Positions 53,608 through 60,949 of a DNA stretch of 64,000 bases are shown one piece after another (positions within the stretch are counted from its first letter, which is position 1; each line of letters begins with the position of its first letter). Origin of the DNA: Streptomyces sp. SAJ15 (GTDB lineage: Bacteria > Actinomycetota > Actinomycetes > Streptomycetales > Streptomycetaceae); assembly GCF_007595705.1 (NCBI RefSeq), contig NZ_NISY01000012.1, positions 1 to 64,000 on the forward strand. The letters are read 5' to 3'. The notes below the pieces were generated by a model. The model did no database searches. It saw only the letters and a list, made by a program, of their open reading frames with translations, and had not been told where the DNA came from. A program made the translations under genes and the position numbers.

Positions 53608-53640
53608 GAGAAACCTCCTGCTCGGAGTCGAGTGTTTCTC
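53608..53640 (-). promoter_or_regulatory. 5' leader hairpin overlapping the ribosome binding site
   Basis: On the minus strand, the arms GAGAAAC (53634-53640) and GTTTCTC (53608-53614) pair perfectly. The loop contains the AGGAGG ribosome site and a smaller CTCG-ACTC-CGAG hairpin. The right arm ends directly at the ATG of the 68-residue gene. Such a structure could limit ribosome access. Confidence 0.5.
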
Positions 53641-53831
53641 AGTCGATTATCTATCCAGCCACCAGGACAGTGGAATGCAAAAGCAGCAACTCATACAGTC
53701 GCATTTTTTTACCGTTCTCGTCATGCCGGCCTGCAACGGCGACATACGCGCGTATCGCACGGGCCACGAGGAGGAGCTGCCCTTACCGTGCGGGCCGAAA
53801 AGCCCTTTACGGCCCGGACGATGACGGTACG

Positions 53832-53935
53832 TCAGCTTGTCGCTAGCAGCGGCGGTACGGGGCGCGGTCGGCCGTCCGCGTCGACGGCCACGAACGCCAG
53901 CTCGGCGGTGGCCACCTCCGTGACCGGCCACCGCG
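53832..53935 (-). pseudogene. Acyl-CoA thioesterase C-terminal remnant
   Basis: The frame reads VTEVATAELAFVAVDADGRP followed by RPVPPLLATS and a stop. This is the end of the second hotdog strand set of YciA/BACH acyl-CoA thioesterases, where FVAVDEDGRPRPVPPL is conserved. Nothing of the first 90 residues remains; instead the metE remnant adjoins it. It is probably the product of a deletion that removed the 3' half of metE and the 5' part of the thioesterase gene. Confidence 0.5.
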
Positions 53936-53941
53936 CAGCGG

Positions 53942-55162
53942 GCGCGCACCTGCGGGTCGCGGGTGAGCACGGAGCCCGCGCGGGCCGCCAGGGCGGCCCG
54001 GTTGGCGCGCAGCCGCGGGGCGATGGCGTCGGCGCCCTGGCGCAGTCCGCGGGCGAGGACGGCGACCTCCTCGGCCTTCTGCCGGGCGAAGGCCAGCCAG
54101 CGGGCGAACTGCGGGTCGAGCTCGCGCTCGGCGGTGGCGTCGAGGGGGACGTGCAGCAGTGAGCAGAGGGCGCCATGTCCACCTCGCCGGCGAGGCCGAG
54201 CAGGGTGACGAGGGTCGCCAGCGAGCGCTCCAGGTCGTCGATCCAGACGTTGCGCCCGTCCACCACTCCGGCGACCAGCCGCTTGCCGAACAGCCCGCCG
54301 ACCGCAGCAAGGGCGTCCAGGTTGGCCGCCGCGGGCCCGGTGAAGTCGATGCCGAGGCCCTCGACCGGGGCCTGGGCAAGCACCGGCAGCGCCTCGCCGA
54401 GCCGGTCGAAGTAGCCGGCGACCAGCAGCTTGGGCCGGTCGGTCAGGGCGCCCAGGGCGCGGTAGGCGCGGCGGACGGCGTCGAGCACGGCCGGCGGCTG
54501 GTCCTGGACCAGGGCCGGTTCGTCCAGCTGTACCCAGCCGGCGCCCGCGGCGCGCAGGTCGGCGAGGACCTCGGCGTAGACCGGCAGCAGCCGGTCCAGC
54601 AGGGTGAGCGGCCGGAAGCCGGCGGGCGCGCCGGGCGCCGGCGGGCGCGCCGGGCGCCGGCTTGGCCAGCAGCAGGAAGGTGACGGGGCCGACCAGCACC
54701 GGGCGGGCGGTGTGCCCGAGCACCACGGCCTCGGTCAACTCGCCCACGGGCTTGGTGGAGTCGGCGCGGAAGACGGTGTACGGACCCAGCTCCGGCACCA
54801 GGTAGTGGTAGTTGGTGTCGAACCACTTGGTCATCTCCAGCGGCGGCGCCTGCTGGGTGCCGCGGGCCATGGCGAAGTAGCCGGCCAGCGGGTCGGCGGC
54901 GTGCGCGGCGCGGTGCCGCACGGGGATGGCGCCGACCATCACCGCGGTGTCCAAGACGTGGTCGTAGAGTGAGAAGTCCGCCGGTGGGCACCTCGTCGAC
55001 GCCGGCCTCGGCGAGCTGCGCCCAGTTCGCGCGGCGCAGCGCGGCGGCGGTGTCGTGCAGGGCTTCGGCGGCGATCCTGCCTGCCCAGTAGCCCTCGACG
55101 GCCTTCTTCAGCTCCCGGCGCGGGCCCTGCCGGGGATAGCCGTACACGGTGGCGTGGGTCAC
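53942..55162 (-). pseudogene. metE: Broken cobalamin-independent methionine synthase metE
   Basis: The N-terminal half of MetE is recognisable across three frames. It starts with GTG at 55162 (THATVYGYPRQGPRRELKKA, then GYWAGRI). A one-base insertion near 54980 shifts the frame; the next frame reads DFSLYDHVLDTAVMVGAIPV, FDTNYHYLVPELG, and KPVGELTEAV. A perfect 19-bp duplication at 54620-54657 shifts it again; then LLPVYAEVLADLRAAGAGWVQLDEPAL-like sequence and GIDFTGPAAANL, GVVDGRNVWIDDL. A third shift lies near 54170 before CSLLHVPLDATAERELDP. Sequence ends near DPQVRAR, so the zinc-binding catalytic half is missing. The B12 riboswitch upstream is intact. Confidence 0.9.
54620..54657 (-). 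repeat. 19-bp tandem duplication in metE
   Basis: GCGCCCGGCGCGCCCGCCG (minus strand) occurs twice in direct succession at 54620-54638 and 54639-54657. Removing one copy restores the reading frame KPAPGAPAGFRPLTLLD, so the duplication is the cause of one of the frameshifts. Confidence 0.9.
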
Positions 55163-55634
55163 GGAACTCTCTTTCGCGAGTCACGGTCCCCCGGGACCGG
55201 AGGTGCGCGCGAAGGGACGGCGGGATACGCGCCCGTGCCGGATGCGCCCGCCGTGCCGTCGACCCGTCCCTCGATGGTCGCCGAGATTCCGCGCGGCCGT
55301 GCGGCGCGCGGGCAGTGGCAGGTCTTCGGACTCGCGGACGCGCCTCGTGTCGTGACGAGGCTCCTAGTGGCCGTCGCTTCCCAGGCCCGGCCGGGCCCAG
55401 TGCGTATGACGGCGGTCGTTCCCGCTCACCGCTGCGGGGCAGTCCCGGATTCCCACCGGGTTCCCTCTTGCGACGCATCCCGCCTGCGGACGGGGCGAAC
55501 CAGTTGCACGGGCAACGTAATCACAGCCGGGCGGCGGACGGAAAGGCGTTCCGGATACGGAGGTCACATCCCGGACGTGGCGCCGGTCGCATACGGTGCG
55601 GTCAGCCGAGGTGGACGAGGGCGAGGAGACGGCA
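55163..55634. other. 472-bp divergent spacer with riboswitch
   Basis: The space between the metE remnant and the gamma-carbonic anhydrase gene. Its centre is the minus-strand cobalamin riboswitch (55310-55500). The right 130 bp should hold the promoters of both the riboswitch transcript and the anhydrase gene, but I saw no clear -10/-35 pair. Confidence 0.6.
55310..55500 (-). ncRNA. Cobalamin riboswitch before metE remnant
   Basis: On the minus strand the leader reads GAGGGAACCCGGTGGGAATC, GGACTGCCCCGCAGCGGTGA, CACTGGG, then the B12 box AGTCCGAAGACCTGCCA at 55316-55332. All conserved blocks of the cobalamin riboswitch are present. It would have shut off metE when cobalamin is available. Confidence 0.92.
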
Positions 55635-56192
55635 GTGGCGGACGAGACGACGGCGACCGACGGGGCGCTCATCGCGGCTCTCGGCGAGGCGGAGCCGCGG
55701 GTGGACCCGGGGGCCTACACGGCCCCGACGTCGGTGGTGATCGGCGACGTCACCCTGGCCGCGGGCAGCAGCGTCTGGTACCACGCGGTGCTCCGGGCCG
55801 ACTGCGGCCCCATCGTGCTGGGTGCCGACAGCAACATCCAGGACAACTGCACCGTTCATGTCGATCCGGGCTTCCCGGTCACCGTGGGCGAGCGGGTGAC
55901 CGTCGGACACAACGCGGTGTTGCACGGTTGCACCGTCGAGGACGACGTGCTGGTCGGCATGGGAGCGACCGTCCTCAACGGGGCCAGGATCGGCGCCGGC
56001 TCGCTGATCGCCGCGCAGGCGCTGGTCCCCCAGGGCATGGTGGTGCCACCGGGTTCCCTGGTGGCCGGGGTGCCCGCCCGGGTCAAGCGCGAGCTGACCA
56101 CCGAGGAACGGGAGCACATCAAGATCAACGCCCAGATGTACCTGGGACTCGCCACCACCCACCGGGAGCGGCTGCGCCGGCGCTCGGCGTGA
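55635..56192 (+). CDS. Gamma-carbonic anhydrase family protein
   Basis: A 185-residue left-handed beta-helix protein of the gamma-CA/PaaY group. It shows SVWYHAVLRADCGPIVLGADSNIQDNCTVH with the zinc-region His, VGHNAVLHGCTV and VGMGATVLNGARIGAGSLIAAQALVPQG. The metal His set (H in NCTVH, VGHNAV, VLHGC) is present. Members act as carbonic anhydrases or CoA-thioester-related proteins. The GTG at 55635 with GAGGAGAC upstream is preferred to GTG 55596. Confidence 0.9.
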   Translation: MADETTATDGALIAALGEAEPRVDPGAYTAPTSVVIGDVTLAAGSSVWYHAVLRADCGPIVLGADSNIQDNCTVHVDPGFPVTVGERVTVGHNAVLHGCTVEDDVLVGMGATVLNGARIGAGSLIAAQALVPQGMVVPPGSLVAGVPARVKRELTTEEREHIKINAQMYLGLATTHRERLRRRSA

Positions 56193-56600
56193 CCGAACCC
56201 GTGGGCCGACGTCCCTGGCCGAAACCCGGCCGGCTTGCCTGACCGATGCCTCTCGCCGGCGCACGGGACCGGCCCTCGGCCGGCGCTCCCGGACGCCGGC
56301 CCCGGCCGGCGCCACCCGCGCGAGGGGCGCCGGGCCACTGAGTGCCGAAGATCCCGTCCGGGCGCCTTCGGGACCGCGCAGCGCGCCGGATCGCCGGTGT
56401 CGCGGAACGCGCGAACGCCGTGGCTACGAGCCGTAGCCACGGCGCTCGGGAGTCTGAAAGTCGGGAGCCGCCCCGGCCCGGGGATCGGACCGGGATCGGC
56501 CCGCGGCCGGCCGGACAGGGGACGGGGTCGCGGACCGATGTCGGCCTTGCGGGCGGCCGGGACAAGGGGTCGCGGCCGGCCGGATACAGGCAGACGGTGG
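56193..56600. other. 408-bp spacer between convergent genes
   Basis: No gene is supported. The stretch holds the strong hairpin at 56416-56444 and many GGCCGG words, including several short inverted repeats in 56215-56310. It separates the gamma-carbonic anhydrase gene and the dedA gene, which converge. Confidence 0.6.
56416..56444. terminator. Strong bidirectional hairpin
   Basis: The arms CGCCGTGGCTACG and CGTAGCCACGGCG pair perfectly over 13 bp with an AGC loop. Placed between two convergent genes, it is the best terminator candidate in the window. Confidence 0.8.
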
Positions 56601-57278
56601 TCAGTCGCGGGCCGGCACGGGCGCCGGCTCGACGTCCGCGGCGGCCGGTGCGGCCGCCGCCTCCGCCGCCTCGGCCGCGGTCTTCTTCGCCCGGCGCTTC
56701 ATGATCACCATCGAGCCGAGGCCGAAGAGGACGGCGGCCACCAAGCCCAGCCAGGAGAACTTCTTCAACCAGTCCTCGGCCACCTTGCCGACGGAGTAGA
56801 TGACGGCGACGGTGCCGCCCGCCCAGACGATGCCGCCCAGGACGTTGGCGATGGCGAACTTCCAGTACGGCATGCGCAGCACGCCGGCCAGCGGGCCCGC
56901 GAAGATCCGCAGCAGGGCGACGAAGCGGCCGAAGAAGACGGCCCACATGCCCCACTTCTGGAACGACCGCTCGGCGGTCGCCACGTGCGCGGCGCTGAAG
57001 TGCTTGGGGAACTTGCGCCCGAGCCAGTTCAGCAGCGGCTGGCCGCCCTTGCGGCCGATGAGGTAGCCGATGGAGTCGCCGACGATCGCTCCGGTGATCG
57101 CGCAGGCGGCGAGGATGTACGGGTTGATGTGGTCCTGCGAGGACGCGAGCAGCGTCGCCGTCACAAGGATGATCTCGCCGGGCAGCGGGATGCCCAGGCT
57201 CTCCAGTCCGATGACCAGGCCCACGATCACATACACGCTGACCGCGGGCACGGACTCGAGCCATGCCTCGATATGCAA
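56601..57278 (-). CDS. DedA family membrane protein
   Basis: A 225-residue DedA/SNARE-associated (VTT) membrane protein. It begins near LESVPAVSVYVIVGLVIGLESLGIPLPGEIILVTATLLAS, with the G(x)PxPGE-type motif, and has GDSIGYLIGRKGGQPLL and FFGRFVALLRIFAGPLAG, which carry the conserved Gly and Arg residues. Members help recycle lipid carriers or flip phospholipids. A TTG start at 57278 with GGGGAGG upstream fits better than the GTG further up. The C-terminus has an Ala/Glu/Pro-rich tail. Confidence 0.9.
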   Translation of the reverse strand: MHIEAWLESVPAVSVYVIVGLVIGLESLGIPLPGEIILVTATLLASSQDHINPYILAACAITGAIVGDSIGYLIGRKGGQPLLNWLGRKFPKHFSAAHVATAERSFQKWGMWAVFFGRFVALLRIFAGPLAGVLRMPYWKFAIANVLGGIVWAGGTVAVIYSVGKVAEDWLKKFSWLGLVAAVLFGLGSMVIMKRRAKKTAAEAAEAAAAPAAADVEPAPVPARD

Positions 57279-57709
57279 CGCCGGTTCCTCCCCGTTTGAT
57301 GTTTCCTGCCCCGTGCGCACCCCCGCCTGGGGACACGCCGGGGAAGCCTACTCGATCGGGGTGGACGGCCGAGCCACGCCACGCAGCCGCAGGTCACACG
57401 CGTGCCCGCGGGCGCGAAGGGGCGATACGGGCCCGGTCAGAGGGCCCGACGGTGGCGCGGATCAGGAGGTCGAAGAGAGCGGAGAGGGGTTCGCCGGAGA
57501 TCGGGAGACGAGGGCGCGGGGGCCGCCCCGCCGGGGGGCGGCGTCACCGCGCCAGGGGCGGCGCTCACCGCGTCGGGGGCGCTGGCGTCGCCCCGCCAGC
57601 AGGCCGGCGCTCGCCACGCCAGGGGTGGCCGGCGTCGCCCCGCCAGCAGGCCGGCGCTCGCCACGCCCTCCCCCACCCTCGGTGCCTCCCCAGCCCGGGG
57701 CCTTCTCGC
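57279..57709. other. 431-bp spacer with direct repeats
   Basis: No gene is supported between dedA and the DUF5997 gene, both on the minus strand. The dedA promoter should be here. The right half is low-complexity GC-rich sequence with the 37-bp repeat pair and further degenerate copies at 57520-57583. Confidence 0.6.
57584..57667. repeat. Perfect 37-bp direct repeat pair
   Basis: The same 37 bp, beginning GGCGTCGCCCCGCCAGCAGG and ending CGCCACGCC, occur at 57584-57620 and 57631-57667, 47 bp apart. The copies are identical. Imperfect relatives precede them. Confidence 0.9.
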
Positions 57710-58105
57710 CTAGCCCTGGGCCTTCTCGTCGGCCTCGGCGTGCTTGGCCTTGATGCGGGCGGCTTCCTTGCGCACCTCCGCCTGGGTGGCGCGCTCCTTC
57801 TGCAGCCACTCGGGGCTCTCGCTCTTCAGCGCCTCGATCTGGTCCGTGGTGAGGGCCTCGGTGATCCCGCCCCGGGCGAGGCCCGAGATGGAGACGCCGA
57901 GCTTCGCGGCGACCACGGGTCGGGGGTGCGGGCCGTTGCGCCGCAGCTCGCGCAGCCACTCCGGCGGGTCGGCCTGGAGCCTGTTCAGCTCGTCGCGCGA
58001 GACGACACCCTCACGGAACTCGGCGGGGGTGGCCTCGAGGTACACACCCAGCTTCTTGGCCGCGGTCGCGGGCTTCATGGTCTGGGCGTTCTGGTGCGAC
58101 GTCAT
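57710..58105 (-). CDS. DUF5997 family protein
   Basis: A 131-residue protein of an actinobacterial family of unknown role. It reads MKPATAAKKLGVYLEATPAE, then FREGVVSRDELNRLQADPPEWLRELRRNGPHPRPVVAAKLGVSISGLARGG, which suggests two related helical repeats with an HTH-like AAKLGVS. The C-terminal tail is charged. It is divergent from a LysR-effector-like gene, a pairing that is often seen in Streptomyces. Confidence 0.85.
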   Translation of the reverse strand: MTSHQNAQTMKPATAAKKLGVYLEATPAEFREGVVSRDELNRLQADPPEWLRELRRNGPHPRPVVAAKLGVSISGLARGGITEALTTDQIEALKSESPEWLQKERATQAEVRKEAARIKAKHAEADEKAQG

Positions 58106-58162
58106 GGTTCAAGGATATCGAGCATGTGCGCGCCCCCCGACCACGCCCGGTAGCCTGGCCTG

Positions 58163-58999
58163 GTGACAGGCTCGGAAGCATCCCCTTCGTTCCGGCTCGC
58201 ATACGTCCCGGGCGCGACCCCCGCCAAGTGGGTGCGGATCTGGAACGAGCGACTGCCCGACGTCCCGCTGCAACTCGTCTCGGCGCCCGCCGCCGAGGCG
58301 CCCGGCATGCTCCGCCGCGGCGAAGCCGACGCGGGCCTCGTGCGGCTTCCCATGGACCGCACCGGCCTGCACGCGATCCCCCTCTACACCGAGACCACGG
58401 TGGTCGTGATCCCCAAGGACCACCTGGTGGCGGCGGTCGACGAGGTGTCCATCGCGGATCTCGCCGACGACGTCGTGTTCCACCCCCTGGACGACACCCT
58501 CGACTGGGAGCACCCGCCGGGACGGCCCGCGATCGAGCGTCCCGCCACGACGGCGGACGCCATCGAGCTGGTGGCGGCGGGGGTGGGGCTGCTCCTCGTG
58601 CCGCAGTCGCTGGCCCGCCTGCACCACCGCAGGGACCTCACCTACCGCCCGGTCACGGACGCCCCCCAATCGCGCGTCGCCCTGTCGTGGATCGAGGACG
58701 AGACGACCGACTTGGTCGAGGAGTTCATCGGCATCGTCCGCGGGCGCACCGTCAACAGTTCGCGAGGCCGCCGTCCCGCCCCGGCGCAGCCGAAGGAGAA
58801 GCGCCCCGAGGCCGGCGGCTCGCGGGGGAAGGGCGCGGCGGGCAAGACCGCGTCCGGTCGGGCGACGGGCGCTCGGACGGCGGGCAGGCCGGCGCGGAGT
58901 GGCTCCGGCGCCGCCGGCAAGGGCGGCGGCTCGGGCAAGGGCAGCGGCTCGGGACGTGCCCAGGCCGCCCGGCGCGGCAAGCCCCGCCGCCGGTCGTAG
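58163..58999 (+). CDS. LysR-type effector-domain protein lacking the HTH
   Basis: A 278-residue protein. Residues 10-195 form a LysR substrate-binding fold (FRLAYVPGATPAKWVRIWNERLPDVPLQLV, GEADAGLVRLPMD, LVPQSLARLHH). There is no N-terminal helix-turn-helix and no room for one. The last 80 residues are Lys/Arg/Gly/Ser-rich with AAGKGGGSGKGSGSGRA-like sequence, which could contact nucleic acid. The GTG at 58163 is the start. It is divergent from the DUF5997 gene, 57 bp apart, and the two may act together. Confidence 0.85.
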   Translation: MTGSEASPSFRLAYVPGATPAKWVRIWNERLPDVPLQLVSAPAAEAPGMLRRGEADAGLVRLPMDRTGLHAIPLYTETTVVVIPKDHLVAAVDEVSIADLADDVVFHPLDDTLDWEHPPGRPAIERPATTADAIELVAAGVGLLLVPQSLARLHHRRDLTYRPVTDAPQSRVALSWIEDETTDLVEEFIGIVRGRTVNSSRGRRPAPAQPKEKRPEAGGSRGKGAAGKTASGRATGARTAGRPARSGSGAAGKGGGSGKGSGSGRAQAARRGKPRRRS

Positions 59000-59109
59000 T
59001 CCGGGCGGCGGGGGCGGCCGATCGGCGCCGCTCAGAGGCGGAACGCCGAGAACGCGGAACGCTGGGAACGCCGAGCGTCCGGAAGGCCAGAAGGGCGAAA
59101 CGTCGGGAA

Positions 59110-59562
59110 TCAGGCGTTCGGGCGCAGCGTCCAGATAATGGACATCTCGCCGGTCACGGCACCGTCCTCGCGGGTGATGGCGATGTTGACCGGGAACTCC
59201 GGGCGCTCGCCCGCGTCGAGCTCGGCGACGACCTCGGCGGCCGGGCGCCCCAGCTCGGCGGTGGCGGTGACCGGCCCCTTGGCGAGCTTCTTGTAGCCGA
59301 TCTCGGCGCGCACGGCCAGCGGCACGGCGCGCGAGAGCTGGTCGCTGAAGGCGGCGAGCACGATCGCGCCGCTCGCGGACTCGGCCAGGGTGAACATGGC
59401 GCCGGCGTGCGGCCCGGCCACGTGGTTGTGGAAGTCCGGCTGGTCCGGCAGGCGCAGCACGGCGCGCTCGGACGAGGTCTCCAGGAACTCCAGGTTCAGG
59501 GTGCGCACCATGGGCACCGTGGCGGCGAGCAGCTCGCCGATCTGCGGCTGAGTCGTAGTCAT
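59110..59562 (-). CDS. DUF4442/hotdog-fold thioesterase-like protein
   Basis: A 150-residue single hotdog protein of the DUF4442/PaaI-like group. It has HNHVAGPHAGAMFTLAESASGAIVL, the helix and active-site region, and strands VRAEIGYKKLAKGPVTATAEL and GEMSIIWTLRPN. Thioesterase activity is likely but the acyl-CoA substrate is unknown. ATG 59562 starts the conserved region. Confidence 0.85.
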   Translation of the reverse strand: MTTTQPQIGELLAATVPMVRTLNLEFLETSSERAVLRLPDQPDFHNHVAGPHAGAMFTLAESASGAIVLAAFSDQLSRAVPLAVRAEIGYKKLAKGPVTATAELGRPAAEVVAELDAGERPEFPVNIAITREDGAVTGEMSIIWTLRPNA

Positions 59563-59712
59563 GCAGGAAAGTTACCAGCGGGTAGCACCGTGCGGAAGAG
59601 TCGGCTCCCACGCCGGCTCCGCGGTGCGCCCGCGCCAGCTCCACGGTGGGAGGGGCTCGGAGACGGGCCCGGCCGTAGCAGCGGCCGACCGCCCCCTCTA
59701 AGGTGGACGCCC

Positions 59713-60939
59713 ATGTGGCCAGGACAGCAGCCGACCGGCGGCGAGCAGAACCCACAGGACCAGAACCCCCCACAACAGCCGGGCTACCCACAGCCCGGCG
59801 CGTACCAGCAGCCGGGCTACCAACAACCGGGCTACGCCCAGCCGAACCCCTACGCGCACACCGGACAGCAGCCCACGGGCTACCCGCAGACCGGACAGCA
59901 GCCGGGATACCCGCAGTCCGGACAGCAGCAGCCCCAGCCGTACCCGACGCAGCCGAACCCGTACCAGCAACCGAACCCGTACCAGCAGCCGAACCCCTAT
60001 CAGCAGCCGGGCCACACGCCGCCGCTGGGGCAGCAGCCGGTGACCCCGCCGCCGGGCTGGCACACACCCACCGGGCCGAACGGCGCCCCGGAGCCGTCGG
60101 GCGACGCGAAGAAGAAGCGCACGGCCACCATCGCGATCGTGACGGCGGTCGCCGTGGTCGCGGCAGCCGTGGTCACCGCCGTCGCCGTGCTGGGCAAGGA
60201 CGGCGACGGTTCGAAGACCGAGGCGCGGGACGGCGAGAAGACCAGCGCCTCACCGTCCTCGCAGCCGGAGAAGACGCCGGCCCCCGGCGGGGGCGGCGGA
60301 GAGGACGCGGAGGACCTCCCCGAGGACAATCCGCGGCGCGGCGGAACCTCGGTCAAGCCGGTGGTCCCCGGCTGGCAGACCGTCGTGAACACCAAGCGGC
60401 GCAACGCCTTCGACGTACCCGCCGGCTGGAAGGTCATGGGCTCCGGCTGGTCCACCGGGTTCGAGACCGACGACGGCAAGGCGCTGGTCGCCATGTCCTC
60501 GCCCGCCAAGTTCTCCCCCGAGTGGTGCACGGTCACCAAGGAGGGCGGCTACAAGGACACCACCGCGCTGGCGGGCACGGGCACCAAGGGCGCCCAGGGC
60601 GCCAAGAGCGAGGCCGAGGCCGCCGAGAACGAGGCCGAGAACTGGGTCTACGCCGCGTACGACCAGAAGCAGACCGGCAAACGCACGGTGACCGACGCCA
60701 AGCCGTTCACCAGCGACCACGGGCTCAAGGGCTACACCTCGTCGGCCACCGTCACCGGCGTGAAGAAGAAGACCAAGTGCGACAGCGACGGCAAGGCGTT
60801 CACCGTCACCTACACCGACAGCAACGGCGACTTCGCGACCTGGGTGCTGTATGCCGCCAAGGGCGTCAAGGGCGAGCTGCCGGACGCCACCATCAAGAAG
60901 ATCATGAGCTCCCTGCGTCCCCTGAAGTCCACCGACTGA
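59713..60939 (+). CDS. Pro/Gln/Tyr-rich membrane-anchored protein
   Basis: A 408-residue protein. The first 130 residues are a disordered region of QQPGYPQ, YQQPNPYQQPNP and GQQP repeats. A single membrane helix follows (TATIAIVTAVAVVAAAVVTAVAVLG, about 136-160), then a charged linker and an outer domain from about 215 to 405 (GWQTVVNTKRRNAFDVPAGW; VKKKTKCDSDGKAF), a DUF8017-like domain found on many Streptomyces surface proteins. Topology should be N-in. Function is unknown; similar layouts occur in cell-envelope or secretion-linked proteins. Confidence 0.82.
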   Translation: MWPGQQPTGGEQNPQDQNPPQQPGYPQPGAYQQPGYQQPGYAQPNPYAHTGQQPTGYPQTGQQPGYPQSGQQQPQPYPTQPNPYQQPNPYQQPNPYQQPGHTPPLGQQPVTPPPGWHTPTGPNGAPEPSGDAKKKRTATIAIVTAVAVVAAAVVTAVAVLGKDGDGSKTEARDGEKTSASPSSQPEKTPAPGGGGGEDAEDLPEDNPRRGGTSVKPVVPGWQTVVNTKRRNAFDVPAGWKVMGSGWSTGFETDDGKALVAMSSPAKFSPEWCTVTKEGGYKDTTALAGTGTKGAQGAKSEAEAAENEAENWVYAAYDQKQTGKRTVTDAKPFTSDHGLKGYTSSATVTGVKKKTKCDSDGKAFTVTYTDSNGDFATWVLYAAKGVKGELPDATIKKIMSSLRPLKSTD

Positions 60940-60949
60940 GCCCTCGCCG

